Under the pieces are notes generated by a model. The model saw only the letters and a program-made list of their open reading frames with translations. It ran no database searches and was not told the DNA's origin. From the NCBI RefSeq assembly GCF_028583425.1, contig NC_072792.1:160462676-160526675 (forward strand): a stretch of DNA of 64,000 nucleotides. Reading direction: 5' to 3'. The position numbers and the translations under genes were made by a program. Origin of the DNA: Eublepharis macularius (Eukaryota; Chordata; Lepidosauria; Squamata; Eublepharidae). This document shows positions 22,797 to 33,399 of the stretch, one piece after another. Each line of letters starts with the position of its first letter. The stretch's first letter is position 1.

Positions 22797-22877
22797 TCAG
22801 CCCCAATCCAGGCCAAAACAGGCCCAAAATGGCCAAGAGTCAGGAGAGCGAGGCCACCTGACACGTGACCTCTTTGG
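22209..22877 (+). mobile_element. hAT-type MITE (CAGGGGTCATTTCGTAG family) split by a SINE, right end lost
   Basis: It starts CAGGGGTCATTTCGTAG, then repeated AACTCATTAGCA units and ATCCTGGCCATTCAGG. The interior matches the - strand of 23436-23869. A tRNA-headed SINE with its TTA tail occupies 22518-22797. The rest (CCCCAATCCAGGCC to GACCTCTTTGG) resumes after it and stops about 60 bp before the expected terminal repeat. Confidence 0.8.
22518..22797 (+). mobile_element. tRNA-derived SINE with (TTA)n tail, nested
   Basis: Box A region GGTGTAGTGGTTAAGAG and box B GGTTTGATTCC are 40 nt apart. The middle has CCACCTCACAGGGTGATTG and the tail GGGCGGTATATAAATCG, then ATT repeats (22750-22795). A close relative is at 59111-59353. 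Confidence 0.93.
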
Positions 22878-23435
22878 AAGATGGAAAAATAAGTTCTCCT
22901 TTGACATCATTACTACAAAGTAGGCCTTTGAATGGGTCTTTACCTGTGTTTTGGTGGACCTGCTCTAGCTGCTGACTTATCTACTTCATCCTCACAACTC
23001 CCTGGAAAATGGAAGAGCAAGTCTGGCAATCCTAGCCCCCACCCACCTTGATACATTCACCTGAAAGTCCAGTTTTTTTCCAGAGGTTCAACTTTTGTGC
23101 TCCAGCTATGCATAATGGAAGTGCGTGCCACCATTAACACTCTAAATATGCAAAGCGATCAAGTTGTGCGAAAAAGAGCAACACATATTTTGTTTGCACC
23201 TACAGCTTTGGTACATGCAACCTGAACACTGGATTTTTCAAGGTATGTGTTTGAACAGATCAAAGCTGTTAAATCACAGAAAATACATGCATTTGCCCCT
23301 TTTCACACAACATGGCGACCATGTGCATCACAGGTGATGCATGCCCCCTTTGTGCATGGTTGGAGCACCAAAACTGAATGTCTGAAAAGCATGTTCACTG
23401 CTGTAAAGTCTATGTTTCTTAAAATACAGTAAGAA

Positions 23436-23869
23436 CAGGGCTCATTTTGAGGGGGAACGCACAGGAATGCAGTTCTGGCAGTTCCCCAAAGAGGTCACAT
23501 GTCAGGTGGCCCCACCCACCTGACTCTCGGCCATTTTGGGCCTGTTTTGGCCTGGATTGGGGCCAAAACGGCTTGGATTGGCCTCTGATGGGTGGTGGAT
23601 CACTCTCCCACTCATCCGCAGCCTGATATTGAACATTTTGGGCCCCTTTTCAGCCATTTTCAGCCCCCTTTTGCCATTTTGGGCCCAATTTCGGCCCTGA
23701 ATGGCCAGGATTGGGTCCAAAACAGCCAGAATAGATTATGTCAGGGGGTGTGGCATATGCAAATCAGTTATACTAATGACACACTGCCGGTGATGGCAAG
23801 AGGTGTGGCATATGCTAATGAGTTATGCTAATGAGTTACTCCAGCTCTTTTTCTACGAAATGACCCCTG
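23436..23869 (-). mobile_element. hAT-type MITE (CAGGGGTCATTTCGTAG family), complete copy
   Basis: Ends CAGGGCTCATTTTGAGGG and TTTCTACGAAATGACCCCTG. The interior is rich in GGCCATTTTGGGCC-type near-palindromes. It contains, uninterrupted, the site occupied by a SINE in 22209-22877. No convincing 8-bp duplication was found at this copy. Confidence 0.8.
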
Positions 23870-23875
23870 AGCATA

Positions 23876-23952
23876 AGTGAACAGGGAGGAATACATGTGA
23901 GTCTGTTCACTTGCCATTCAAGTGTCATTCGTCACTTGTAGCTTGGCCCTGA
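23876..23952. mobile_element. Half of a palindromic MITE (GGGCCAAGCTACAAGTGAC family)
   Basis: AGTGAACAGGGAGGAATACA and TTCAAGTGTCATTCGTCACT then TGTAGCTTGGCCC match the right half of 58462-58590. It abuts the MITE ending at 23869. Confidence 0.75.
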
Positions 23953-24234
23953 GTTTCACTCGCTGCAGCCTGAGTATACTAACCATCTCTAGGATCATAC
24001 TTGAGTAAACTACCCACTTCTTCTCCTGTATAAGCCTAGGCTTCTCACATTATTTCTGTGCTATGGAACGGCTGTGGTTCCCACACTGTTATGTTAACAT
24101 AAGAACTGCTACCGAGATCTTAAATTGTCCTGTGCTGTGAAAGGTCACAAATATGGTATTAGACCTTCCTTGTAGTGGAAGCTGCATGATTTGGCTGCAT
24201 TTGCAGAACTGTTTCTGAGTCACATATAGACAGT

Positions 24235-24496
24235 CAGGGCTTTTTTTTCTGGGAAAAGAGGTGGTGGAACTCAGTGGGTTGCCCTTGGAGAAAATGGTCA
24301 CATGGCTGGTGGCCCCGCCCCCTGATCTCCAGGCAGAGGGGAGTTTAGATTGCCCATCATGCCGCTCCAGTGGCGCAGAGAGCAATCTAAACTCCCCTCT
24401 GCCTGGAGATCAGGGGGAGGGGCCACCAGCCATGTGACCATTTTCAAGAGGTTCCGGAACTCCGTTCCACCGCGTTCCAGCTGAAAAAAAGCCCTG
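24235..24496. mobile_element. hAT-type hairpin MITE, copy 3
   Basis: Ends CAGGGCTTTTTTTTCTGGG and CAGCTGAAAAAAAGCCCTG. The 8-bp duplication is TAGACAGT (24227-24234) versus CAGACAGT (24497-24504). The internal hairpin is the same as in copies 1 and 2. Confidence 0.92.
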
Positions 24497-24504
24497 CAGA
24501 CAGT

Positions 24505-26214
24505 AGTCCGAAAGCACCCTAAACTGACAGTAAGCCCCACTAATAAAACTGGACATTTTTGAGTGGACAACCTTCTTAGGATTGCTACTACAGCCACCTC
24601 CAGAGAAAGAAATCTTTTTTTATAAGTAAAATTGAGAACCCAAAGCTATTTAATACCGTTTGTTAAGACCAACTGAAATAACACAGTATGCAACCTACCA
24701 TATTCTTCAGAATTCTTCATCAGGATGTATGATAAAAAGCAAAAGATGGATTGTGTGTGAAAAAAAAAGATGTTTCAGAAGCTGATCTTGTCTGCATTTT
24801 GTATTGAATGTCAAGCAGTCTTGAACAAAGTTTAAAATCCAGCCTGATGAGGAGTTCTATGGAACTTCAAAGCTTGTGCATTGCTGTTTGTTTGGCTCTA
24901 ATAAAAGATCCTGGCTTTTAAATTTTGCTAACGACCAATGCGGCTCCTTGCCAAGTAACTTAATATGGAAGAGTCTTATCTTTCACATATGATTCTGTTT
25001 CTATCCCACTTGAACACAGTATCATCTTCCGGTATTACTAGATTTCCCTTCTGGCTTAAAGGTAATTTTCCAGAGTCTTGTAGGTATTTGAGCAACTGTT
25101 TTAGAGCCTCTGCTGCTGCGTGCCAGATTTTTTTCTTCTTCAATTGATGAAGAAATACTCCTCTTCACATTGTTTTTCTGATTGATTCAAAGGCCATATG
25201 TTAATCGAAGAGTTGGAAAATGGAATACAGCAGTTAGGCGCATTCCTCTAGGAATCAAACTACCCACAATGCAAAGTTGCATGTCATCTTTTTGCTCTGA
25301 TATTTTTAATGAAAATCGGCAGTGGGGGGGAAGGGGGCTGCAGTCTTCTTGAACGGAAGATCGCCAGAGGGAAAGAGTGTCAACCTTTCCTTTCAGGTTG
25401 TTTTTCTGCTCAGAACCCCCCTTGGTGGATGGGAGGTTAGAGGAGTAGGCAGTAGGAGGGCAGGCTCACCAGGGCAAAGAGCAGGTTTAATGTTAACTGC
25501 AATAGTATCCTTGAATGCACCATTTTATTTTCCCCTGTGAGGTGCACTTCCCCTCCCCACACACACCCTATCAGCATGTTGGGCCTTTAGCTACCATCAA
25601 CTCGACACAACTTAGATTATTTTTTTAGCATCAAGCATAAATTCCCATACAGAAAGAAAATGTCGAATGCCTTCAGACCAAGAACAAAAGCTGAACCACA
25701 AGGGACAATTTGGCAGTCCCCAAAAAGTAACAGACTTTGATTTGTTTTTTAGTTAAATAAGGAAAGGTCAGAAAGACTGTGCAGGCATCACTTGGTTTTA
25801 CCCACATTAAACATTGAATAAGAGCTGAAGTTTGACAAATGCTGGCACGAATGTCATCCTCCAAGGATCATTAAATCTTTCTTCACTTATACAGCTGAGA
25901 TGGGTCAGCCGCTGTGCCCAGGGCTTAAACTTAGCTTAGCTTGTAGGCTGGAGGGGAGGGGAGGGCTGGTCTGCTTTCCAAGGCTATTTAGTGCAGATGT
26001 ACAAACCAGTCAGTTCTCGCCCTGCAGCTTAAAGATGCAGCTGTTCATCTCCTGAATTTTCAAGCACATATGTTGCTTGAAAGGTGTTCCAGTTCATTTT
26101 CCCTTTGCTAACCAGCCACATTCTCGGTGTTCGTGACCTAGCCTAGAGCACACTGCTAACTGCAGCCACAGAAGCTAGCATGCACAGGCCAGAGCAGAAA
26201 GAAGTACACTTAAT
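24505..26214. other. Intergenic; one degenerate ribozyme-family remnant
   Basis: At about 24840-24920 the text CTGATGAGGAGTTCTATGG followed by CAAAGCTTGTGC and CTAATAAAAGATCCTGG is an old relative of the family 2 element. A short Bov-B-like piece (CCATCAACTCGACACAACTT) sits near 25594. The remainder shows no feature. Confidence 0.45.
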
Positions 26215-26215
26215 G

Positions 26216-26446
26216 GTATGTGTGTAAAGTGCCATGAAGTCACAGCTGACTTACAGCAACCCTCTCATAGGATTTTCAAGGCAAGTGACTAACAAAGGGA
26301 GACTAAGAAAGGTGCTTTGCCATTGTCTGGCTCTGCATAGCCACCCTGGTCTTTCTTGGTGGACTCCCATCCAAGTACTACTAACCAGTGCTGACCCGAC
26401 TTAGCTTCTGGGATCTGATGAGATCAGGTTAGCCTGGGCCATCAGT
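26216..26446 (-). mobile_element. 5S rRNA-derived SINE
   Basis: On the - strand the head (26446 down to about 26355) follows 5S rRNA. GATCTCATCAGATCCCAGAAGCTAAG (split motif), then GTCAGCACTGG and TAGTACTTGGATGGGAGTCC cover the 5S internal promoter and 3' half. The body, TATGCAGAGCCAGACAATGG, and a tail ending TGGCACTTTACACACA lead down to 26216. It is diverged from true 5S and lacks the 5' end, so it is a SINE, not an rRNA gene. Confidence 0.85.
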
Positions 26447-26702
26447 AACGCTATTTAAACAATTATTACAACACAGAAACAGCCATGTGGTCAGTTTCCA
26501 AGGTCTTTTTTTTTCTTACCACAATCAGAGGCTTCATGCAAGTGCGAATGCTGAGCAAGGATATCTGGGACGTACGCTCGACTTTATGCTTGTTTTCATG
26601 TTTCCTGCTACCGTAATCTATTGTATCTGTTCCTTGAATATCCTGTTGTTCATTATGGTACATGCTCAGTGAATGTCCTAGCTGTTGATTATGTCTCACT
26701 TG

Positions 26703-26899
26703 CACCTTAGTAATCCGCCTTGGATCTCAGTGAGAAAGGTAGACTACAAACAAACAAACAAACAAACAAACAAACAAACAAACAAACAAACAAACAAACA
26801 AACAAACAAACAAACAAACAAAAACAAACAAACAAACAAACAAACAAACAAACAAAGAATGCATGCATGCATGCATGCATGCATGCATGCATGCATGCA
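26703..26899 (+). repeat. LINE 3' end followed by (CAAA)n and (ATGC)n microsatellites
   Basis: GTAATCCGCCTTGGATCTCA then GTGAGAAAGGTAGACTACAA is the LINE 3' end seen at 35270 and 40800. It is followed by about 27 CAAA units (26748-26856) and then about ten GCAT units (26858-26899). The Lys-Gln-Thr-Asn and Met-His-Ala-Cys open frames here are repeat artefacts. Confidence 0.93.
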
Positions 26900-26994
26900 G
26901 AGGAATCACAGGTTTGAATCTGGACTTGCTGTATTGCAAGTCACTGGACTCCCTTATCCCACCCAAAACAGAAGAGAACTTATGATACATGTAG

Positions 26995-27175
26995 TTCAGT
27001 GGTACAACAGATGGTTTGCACGTTCAGTCCCCTGGCATTTCCAGGATAACAATCACTGACAGCCGGTGCTAAGAAATACCCTGGAGAGCTGCCGCAAGTC
27101 AGACTAGCCAATACAAAACTAGACGGGCCGATGGTCCGATTTGGTGTAAGGTAGCATCATATGTCCATCTCAAGG
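26995..27175 (+). mobile_element. tRNA-Ala-type SINE
   Basis: Box A-like TAGTTCAGTGGTACAACAG and box B GTTCAGTCCCCTGGCATTTC resemble tRNA-Ala. The body has GAGAGCTGCCGCAAGTCAG and GGCCGATGGTCCGATTTGG. A reversed copy is at 37748-37952. Confidence 0.75.
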
Positions 27176-27354
27176 CACTTGGGAACTCTTTCTAATGTCA
27201 TAGTGGGAAGGGATCAGATGCGGAGGTCCTTAGTTATGCAGACATGGCTTGACCAAGGTTAAGAAGACTTAATCTGGCATAGCTCCATAAATTGGGTCCC
27301 TGAGATTTGGAGTCTGGAGAAAAGTTTATGTAATCAATCATCACATAGATCAGA

Positions 27355-27545
27355 ATATTTTATTAATTACTTCAGCATCGTGCTTTAAAGAGCTCAGGGT
27401 AGCACCATTTGATTTTCACAGCAACCCTGTGAGGCAGGTTAGATTGAAAGAGCGTGACTGGCCCAAAGTCACCTAGTTAGCTTGATGAGGATTTGAATTC
27501 AGGCCCACCAGAATGAGTCTTCCACTCTTTCTACCACTGTTGCGA
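27355..27545 (-). mobile_element. Sauria-type SINE, reversed
   Basis: CACAGCAACCCTGTGAGGCA, GGCCCAAAGTCACCTAG and GGATTTGAATTCAGGC (box B region reversed) are the SINE landmarks. It is moderately degraded. Confidence 0.75.
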
Positions 27546-28891
27546 ACAGTAAGTATTCCTTCTCAGTAACTTTCCACAGCCAAAAACTCTTTTGGAAGAA
27601 ACTGGTGGCATTTCTAAATATGCCTCTTTCCAGTGAAAAGCAATCAAAACATCGATGTCAAAAGCTGTATGTAGCGTTCATTCCTAGGGAATCACATTTT
27701 CCATTCTCTCCATCCTGACAAACCTGCCTCTTGAAACGGGCAATTCAGAGGCATGTTGCATGAATGTCAAGCCCGCCAGAGCATTCACAGCTGACCCAGA
27801 TATTCAGGATCATTCACAGTTCCTTAAAAGGAGTCTTACTAGCCTCTCAAGTTATGGCCGTCAGCTATGTACTTATCGACTGTTTCCCACAGTATGTTTT
27901 TTGGCATCTTTTCTTTCTGTTTCTTATTTGCCTGCCTTCCACCACCTCCCCCATACCCATCCTGCCCAAAGTTCCATACAGGGAACACATTCATGGCAGA
28001 GAGTTGCAAAAAGCCATCAAACCACTAAGCCTCTTTCAGTTAACTGACCTTCTTGAAGTTAATTAAAATATCATGGTATCTCAACAGAAACAGTGCTCAT
28101 AATGCTCTTTAATAAATAGCGAGCATGTCGGTGGTTTGGGAAGTGCTGGTGTCTCTTGTGTGTGTGGCTGTTCTTTTATGTTTTGTATCTTTCTGTTAAA
28201 ACTGAATAAAATGTAATTTTAAAAAAATAGTGAATTCTGGAAAGATTCCAAATGTTGAAATTACTCAGTCCACTGAGAATGTGCAAGGCCCTTTCCAGCC
28301 CACATCAGTGGTGTCATAGACGGGCTGTTGCTCCTTGACAAAAAGCCCTTTCCAAAACCACAAGCTGCCACCAGCAGGCTCTTTGTAGGCAACCAACACA
28401 CCTTATTTGATTCTTCATATAGAAAGATCAAAAGAACCCCCATATTAATGGGGAACAAGTTTTGATCGTATCACTAGAGTAGACAGAATAATCCACAGAC
28501 ACAGGCTTCTGGCCAAAAAGTAAAAACTGTTTATTGGAAGAGGGAAAAAACCCAAGATGTTTCCAAGACATATTAAAAGGTGCAAAATAAAAGATTCATA
28601 AAAGCATAAAAAATAATAGAAGGGGAAACTGAGCACAGCCACCTGAGGCTCATCCTGGGCTAGGCAACCCTACAGCTAAGTGGATTGCCAAAAGCTGGAA
28701 GTGACATCAGTACATGATGCGTAGGTACCGGGATTATAAAAAGCCCTCTCCAGAGCTCAAGGGGAAAAGCTGGCTCTCAGCCGGAATGCTGAACATGGCT
28801 CCAGACAGAAAGAGCCTGAGAGGGGCTCAAAGTGTGGCCGTCTCTCTCTCCAAAGCCCCAGAATACTGCCCAGAGAGGGAAAGCAATGGAG
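27546..28891. other. No gene; A-rich tail near 28200
   Basis: CTGAATAAAATGTAATTTTA and an A run at 28203-28228 resemble a retroposed tail. No coding exon is recognised, and the small open frames at 27760-28066 have no family resemblance. Confidence 0.35.
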
Positions 28892-28903
28892 TATGGTAGA
28901 CAC

Positions 28904-29006
28904 TGTATTGTCGAAGGCTTTCACGGCCGGAGAACGATGGTTGTTGTGGGTTTTCCGGGCTGTATTGCCGTGGCACGGCAATACAGCACGGAAAACCCAC
29001 AACAAC
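28904..29006. mobile_element. Palindromic Penelope-like insertion, family 1, copy B (shortest)
   Basis: A perfect 12-bp duplication, TATGGTAGACAC (28892-28903 and 29007-29018). The left arm starts TGTATTGTCGAAGGC and runs to GTATTGCCGTG. After one base the right arm returns CACGGCAATACAGC and ends CCACAACAAC. The centre is an almost loop-free perfect palindrome. It is too short to contain the ribozyme core. Confidence 0.88.
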
Positions 29007-29018
29007 TATGGTAGACAC

Positions 29019-30446
29019 CTTCAAGGGTACTGAGCAGGCTGTTTATGGAAGGCACCCCTTTATAAAGTACCTAGCAAGGGAAAAAGTGATGGAGCCGTGC
29101 GCCTCACCGGTGATGAATCTGCCTACTTTAACAGCCATTGCCTGTTCTATCAGAACACATGTAGTTCCTCTAAAAGAGCTAGACAGAGTAATGAGGTTTA
29201 AGTCTCGGCTTGTTTTGCAATTCAGCTAACACAGACCTTACTCTCGAGTGCTGTAGCTTTCCTGCACTACCCCTTCGGGGTGTTCTACCTGTCACCTTGG
29301 TTTTTTCCTGCACTTTGAAATGAATTCATCATCTGAGCAGCACAGTAGTTCCCGAGAGCTACTTAAAGCCACTGAATTACTTCTCATATGGGAATTGCCG
29401 TGACATTCACTTCATCCTATGCTTTCAGGGACATTCATCCTGCAGTGTGGCTGGATGGAGAAAGAGGGAAAGCCAAGCGAAAGTGACTGCAGCGGGGGCC
29501 GTCCTCCTTCTTGACCCGGTGCCTTGCTGTCCTTATGTGCCCTCAGCTCCTGCTGCTTGTGAGGGCTGCCTGATCACCCATCTAAACCACCATGTTGCTT
29601 TAAATATTACAAGTATGCAAAAACAGCAACAGGGAGAGTAGAAAATGGACAGACATTGTAATGAACGAAGAATCTTTGCCCTCTGCAGCTGTTCGGTTCC
29701 GTTCATGGGAATAGAGAGTCCACCGGCTGCACATGTTAGGAGCGCAGTACACATGGTCACTATCCCATATAAACTGGCAACACATGGATTTTCTATGTGG
29801 GTACATCTTCTGTTCACACAAATCACATACCTGCAACCTTTTCAAGGGAACATTTGCATAATATCTCCACTTTGATCGGTCCCTTCCTTCCTGTGCCTCC
29901 CCTGAAATATGGATTACCAGGAAGGGGGTCTTGTGAACTTTCTACCATGAACCTTGGAATGTCTGGCCCACCACACAGGGAAGGTGTAGTGCCCGGGGAA
30001 TCCTTGAAAGCTTGAATTAACTAGACCCCAGTGAAAGAGAAGGGAAGCATATTCCAGAGATGGGATGCCTCTACTACGAATGTATCCTTCATAGCTACTG
30101 CTTGTTTTTTTAAATAAGATGGTGATACTCATATATGTGGTTGCTCTGATTTCCACCAATTCCCCTCTATGGACTGGGGAGACCCCCGCCCCCAAGCAGT
30201 GCCAGTGATCAGTATCAGTAAGTACCGCAACAACAAAAGCCCTGTTCATGGTAGAATGCATCACCTCTGAAGGACCAAGATGTAAAGCAAGACCTGCAGA
30301 ACACCACATCTAGGCAAAAGCATGGAACCTTTGGGCTCCAGGCACACATCTGAGTCTTGGAACCTGGCATAGTGCAGGAACTAAGAACTTGAGACAAGAA
30401 GTCCCTGGTGTACTCCAACTTTTCTCACTTAAGGTAATTGTGTTTT
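29019..30446. other. No recognisable feature
   Basis: Intergenic sequence between SLN and ELMOD1 with small chance frames on both strands. No exon, RNA gene or repeat was identified. Confidence 0.4.
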
Positions 30447-30666
30447 GTTTATTTACTTTTTTTATACCCTGACTTTTCTCCCCAATGGGGACTTAAAGCA
30501 ACGTACATCATTCTCCTCTCCCTCATTTATCCTTACAATGAACCGGAGAGGGTGTGACTGGCCAAAGGTCACCCAGAGAGCGTCCATGCAGAGCTGGGAT
30601 CCCAACCTAGGACTCCCAAGTTCCAAGTCTGGTACTCTAACCACCACAACACATTGGCTGGCACAC
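30447..30666 (-). mobile_element. tRNA-headed SINE, reversed, nearly full length
   Basis: From the tail (TTTATACCCTGACTTTTCTC) through CTGGCCAAAGGTCACCCAG to the head (GTACTCTAACCACCACAACA) the order is a reversed tRNA-derived SINE. The box A complement is at the high end. Confidence 0.85.
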
Positions 30667-30689
30667 TGCCAGCTATGTGACATTGGTGC

Positions 30690-31805
30690 TTAAAACACAT
30701 CAGACTTAAGGTAAAGACGTGGGATGGGGAATCAAGCTTTTCAATGCTCCCTTACAGTGAAAATTGTCCACAAGTGGAAAGCCAACAGAGCGGGCAAAAG
30801 CAAACAAGCACCATTCGCCCCAGTGTCCTAGTTTTCTCGTTTGCAGGGTGATTTTTGTTTATTTGGTGGGGGGGACGTTCAGAAAAAGTACATTACAGTC
30901 TCATTCCACTTGATCACTGATTGAATGGAAGGCGGTCCTTCTCTGCCTGAGGAATGTTGCCAAGTTAGAGCAGACGATATATTCAGCGGGATGGACCAAC
31001 GCTCTGATTCTTTTAAGAGGCAGCTTTGTACAGTCCTATCAAGCAAACAATATTGGGATATTCTTTTTTAATGATGCAGAAGTTGGTTTGCCTGTTTGCT
31101 TACTGCTACAATCTACAATTATACTGTTACAATTTATACACTGGAAGAAGTAATTCTCTGTTTTGCATGCCTGTCGCGGCACTTTAGCTGCAATTTGCCT
31201 TTCAAGAGGAAGGTAGAGGGGTAATGAAGAATTCAGATCGAGGATAGTTTCCAAGATCCCCCCCCCAATTCGAGCTATTTTATCACCAGTAAGAGGCAGT
31301 CAAAGCTTCTACACATTACAGCAGTCTCCAAGTCTCATTAGTACAACCCCTCCCCTGGCCCAAACATTCTGACCCAAATCCAGTTTCAAAATTACATTCT
31401 TGGGATGGGTTAGTCAGAAGGCAACTTGTTATAGGAGAAAACTGGGGCAGTTCTACATAGCATCCCATAAATGGGTCTGTGTGTTGCTTCTGCTAGGCAG
31501 AGAGGGAGGCTGTAGGGGTGTATGCAGGAGTTTCAGAAGAGGCACCAGTGCTTTGTCTTTCTGGAAAACCTCCACAGCACCAGCAATTGCTTATGCCCTT
31601 TCCAAGTCTGCCTTTTCATCCATTACTCTGTGGGGAGATCCAGGTTTATTGCTGTGTACATTCCCAGAAAACCTCAGCCTTGTATGATACAAGTGCTTTA
31701 AAAATTATATATTAACACCTTTTGGTTTTGTGCTTACAAATATAAGCCTCACTGTGTGAAGGCAGCCTTAAGGCCTAGAAGCTTGTTTTCTTTGAAAGCT
31801 GAGAG
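30690..31805. other. No recognisable feature
   Basis: Unique-looking intergenic sequence with an 11-base C run near 31257-31267. Nothing supportable was found on either strand. Confidence 0.4.
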
Positions 31806-31808
31806 TCT

Positions 31809-32014
31809 GAGAGCCAAACTACAAGTGATGCCTTACACAGGTTGGACACTTGTCAACTTCCCCCAAGTTTTGATGGGAAATGTAAGCGCCCTGGTTTTAC
31901 AGCTTGGCTCTCCATTACAGCTGCAAGACCAGGATGCCTGCATTTCCCATCAAAACTTGAGGGAAGCTGACAAGTGTCCAACCTGTGTCAGGCGTCACTT
32001 GTAGCTTGGCTCTG
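31809..32014. mobile_element. Palindromic MITE related to the GGGCCAAGCTACAAGTGAC family
   Basis: Ends AGAGCCAAACTACAAGTGA and TCACTTGTAGCTTGGCTCT. The inner inverted repeat contains TTCCCATCAAAACTTG and its inverse. Longer and different inside from the 130-bp family but with nearly the same termini. Confidence 0.8.
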
Positions 32015-32215
32015 AGGAAGCTGGATTCTGGATGGATTTCCTCCAGGCCATATTGCCCGGGGATCCTGGAGGTTTTTTGCCTTCCTCTGGGAATAGATTA
32101 GGGGTCATTGGGGAAGGAGGTGGGGAGATAGTTGTGAATTTTCAGCATTGTGCAGGAAGCTGGACTAGATTACCCTTGAAGTCCTGCCCAGCTCTGTGTT
32201 TCTATTGACCAAATT
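32014..32215 (+). mobile_element. CR1 LINE 3' UTR fragment
   Basis: GGGATCCTGGAGGTTTTTTG, GTTGTGAATTTTCAGCATTG and GCTGGACTAGATTACCCTTG parallel 8580-8720. It abuts the MITE end at 32014. Confidence 0.75.
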
Positions 32216-33399
32216 CCACTGTAGATTGCAGCCAAAAAAGAAATGGATAAAATAGGGGCACCATAATCTAGAGTTTGCTTCCAAGTTTTCTTCAGCAGCA
32301 CACTCATACAAACATGCTGCCTTACTGAGTTCAGAAAGCAATTTGCCACAACTCCTCAGTGGGCATGCTATTGTTATGCACAGTCTAAATGCGGGTCACA
32401 TGTGAGAAGCCTTATAGAGGGATACTGTCAACAGGCACCAAATGAGTGACAACTGACAAAGCCTCCCTGTCTCTTGATGCTTCAGAACAGAAATGAATGC
32501 AGAAGAGGCCAAAGCTGTCCACCAAGCACTCAACACTTTCTGTGTTGTAGTTTACCCATCAGGAAGCTTGGCTAGGACCAACTTTGCTCCGCACAGCCAG
32601 AACTTTCTTCCACATGGTTCAGGCATGAAGTTCCATCATGAAGGCCGAGTGACCAACATGGTTTCATTACATGAGGTTTTGCTACCCAACAGACAAAACT
32701 GGCTGTAACCAGGTGTGTGCTGCGAGTTCCAAGTTTGGAGCTCTTGGAAATTTTTCAGAAAGCATCCAAAAGCATCCAAGGCCCCAACAGAGATTGGGAA
32801 TGCAATATGCAGGGGGAAATGGCTTAAGCTCCTCCCCCTTTTGGTTTGAAACTTGTGCATGCTAAGATACAGGTTAAGTTTCCCCAATGGAGTAAACAGT
32901 GGCTCACGGAAAAGATTGGTTGGAGAAATTGTGCTGGCGGTGCTGGTATCTAAGCTCTCTCCTCCAAACTCTCAATCCAAACCAAGCTCCAAGGTACCTC
33001 TTAATTCTTTATAAAATAGAAAATCACTGCTATTACTAAACATGGAATTCCCAGCACATCAGATTTGGCCCTCTTGACAGAGGGTATGATTGTGTTACCT
33101 TTATCACTGTAACAAGGTAAGTTTAGAAGATCCATTAACGAGCCATTAAATGTAGCTAAACTGCCCCCAATAATATTTTCCCTCCTTTTAAAAACATCAC
33201 AAGAAGTTTGCATAAAGCGTCACCAAGATGGAGACAGTGTGTAGATTCAGATTAATCCCCATAAGTAGAAGCCCCCTCTCCACTGCTCCTCAGAAAAAAC
33301 ACCATGGATGTATGTTGCTTCACATCCCTTTCTTGGAAGCGCATCCAGGCAGTAAACACATTGCTGATCTGTTTTGGAAATGAAACACACAGTTTTTTC
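32216..33399. other. No recognisable feature upstream of the ELMOD1 polyadenylation site
   Basis: Unique-looking sequence. No further exon of ELMOD1 or other gene was recognised. Confidence 0.35.

Noticed and set aside
26355-26446. 5S rRNA gene
   Set aside because: The 5' part is missing, the match is diverged, and it is fused to a SINE body and tail.
26685-27059. 124-codon frame with Lys-Gln-Thr-Asn repeats, and its reverse-strand Phe-Val-Cys-Leu counterparts
   Set aside because: It is purely the translation of (CAAA)n and (ATGC)n microsatellites.
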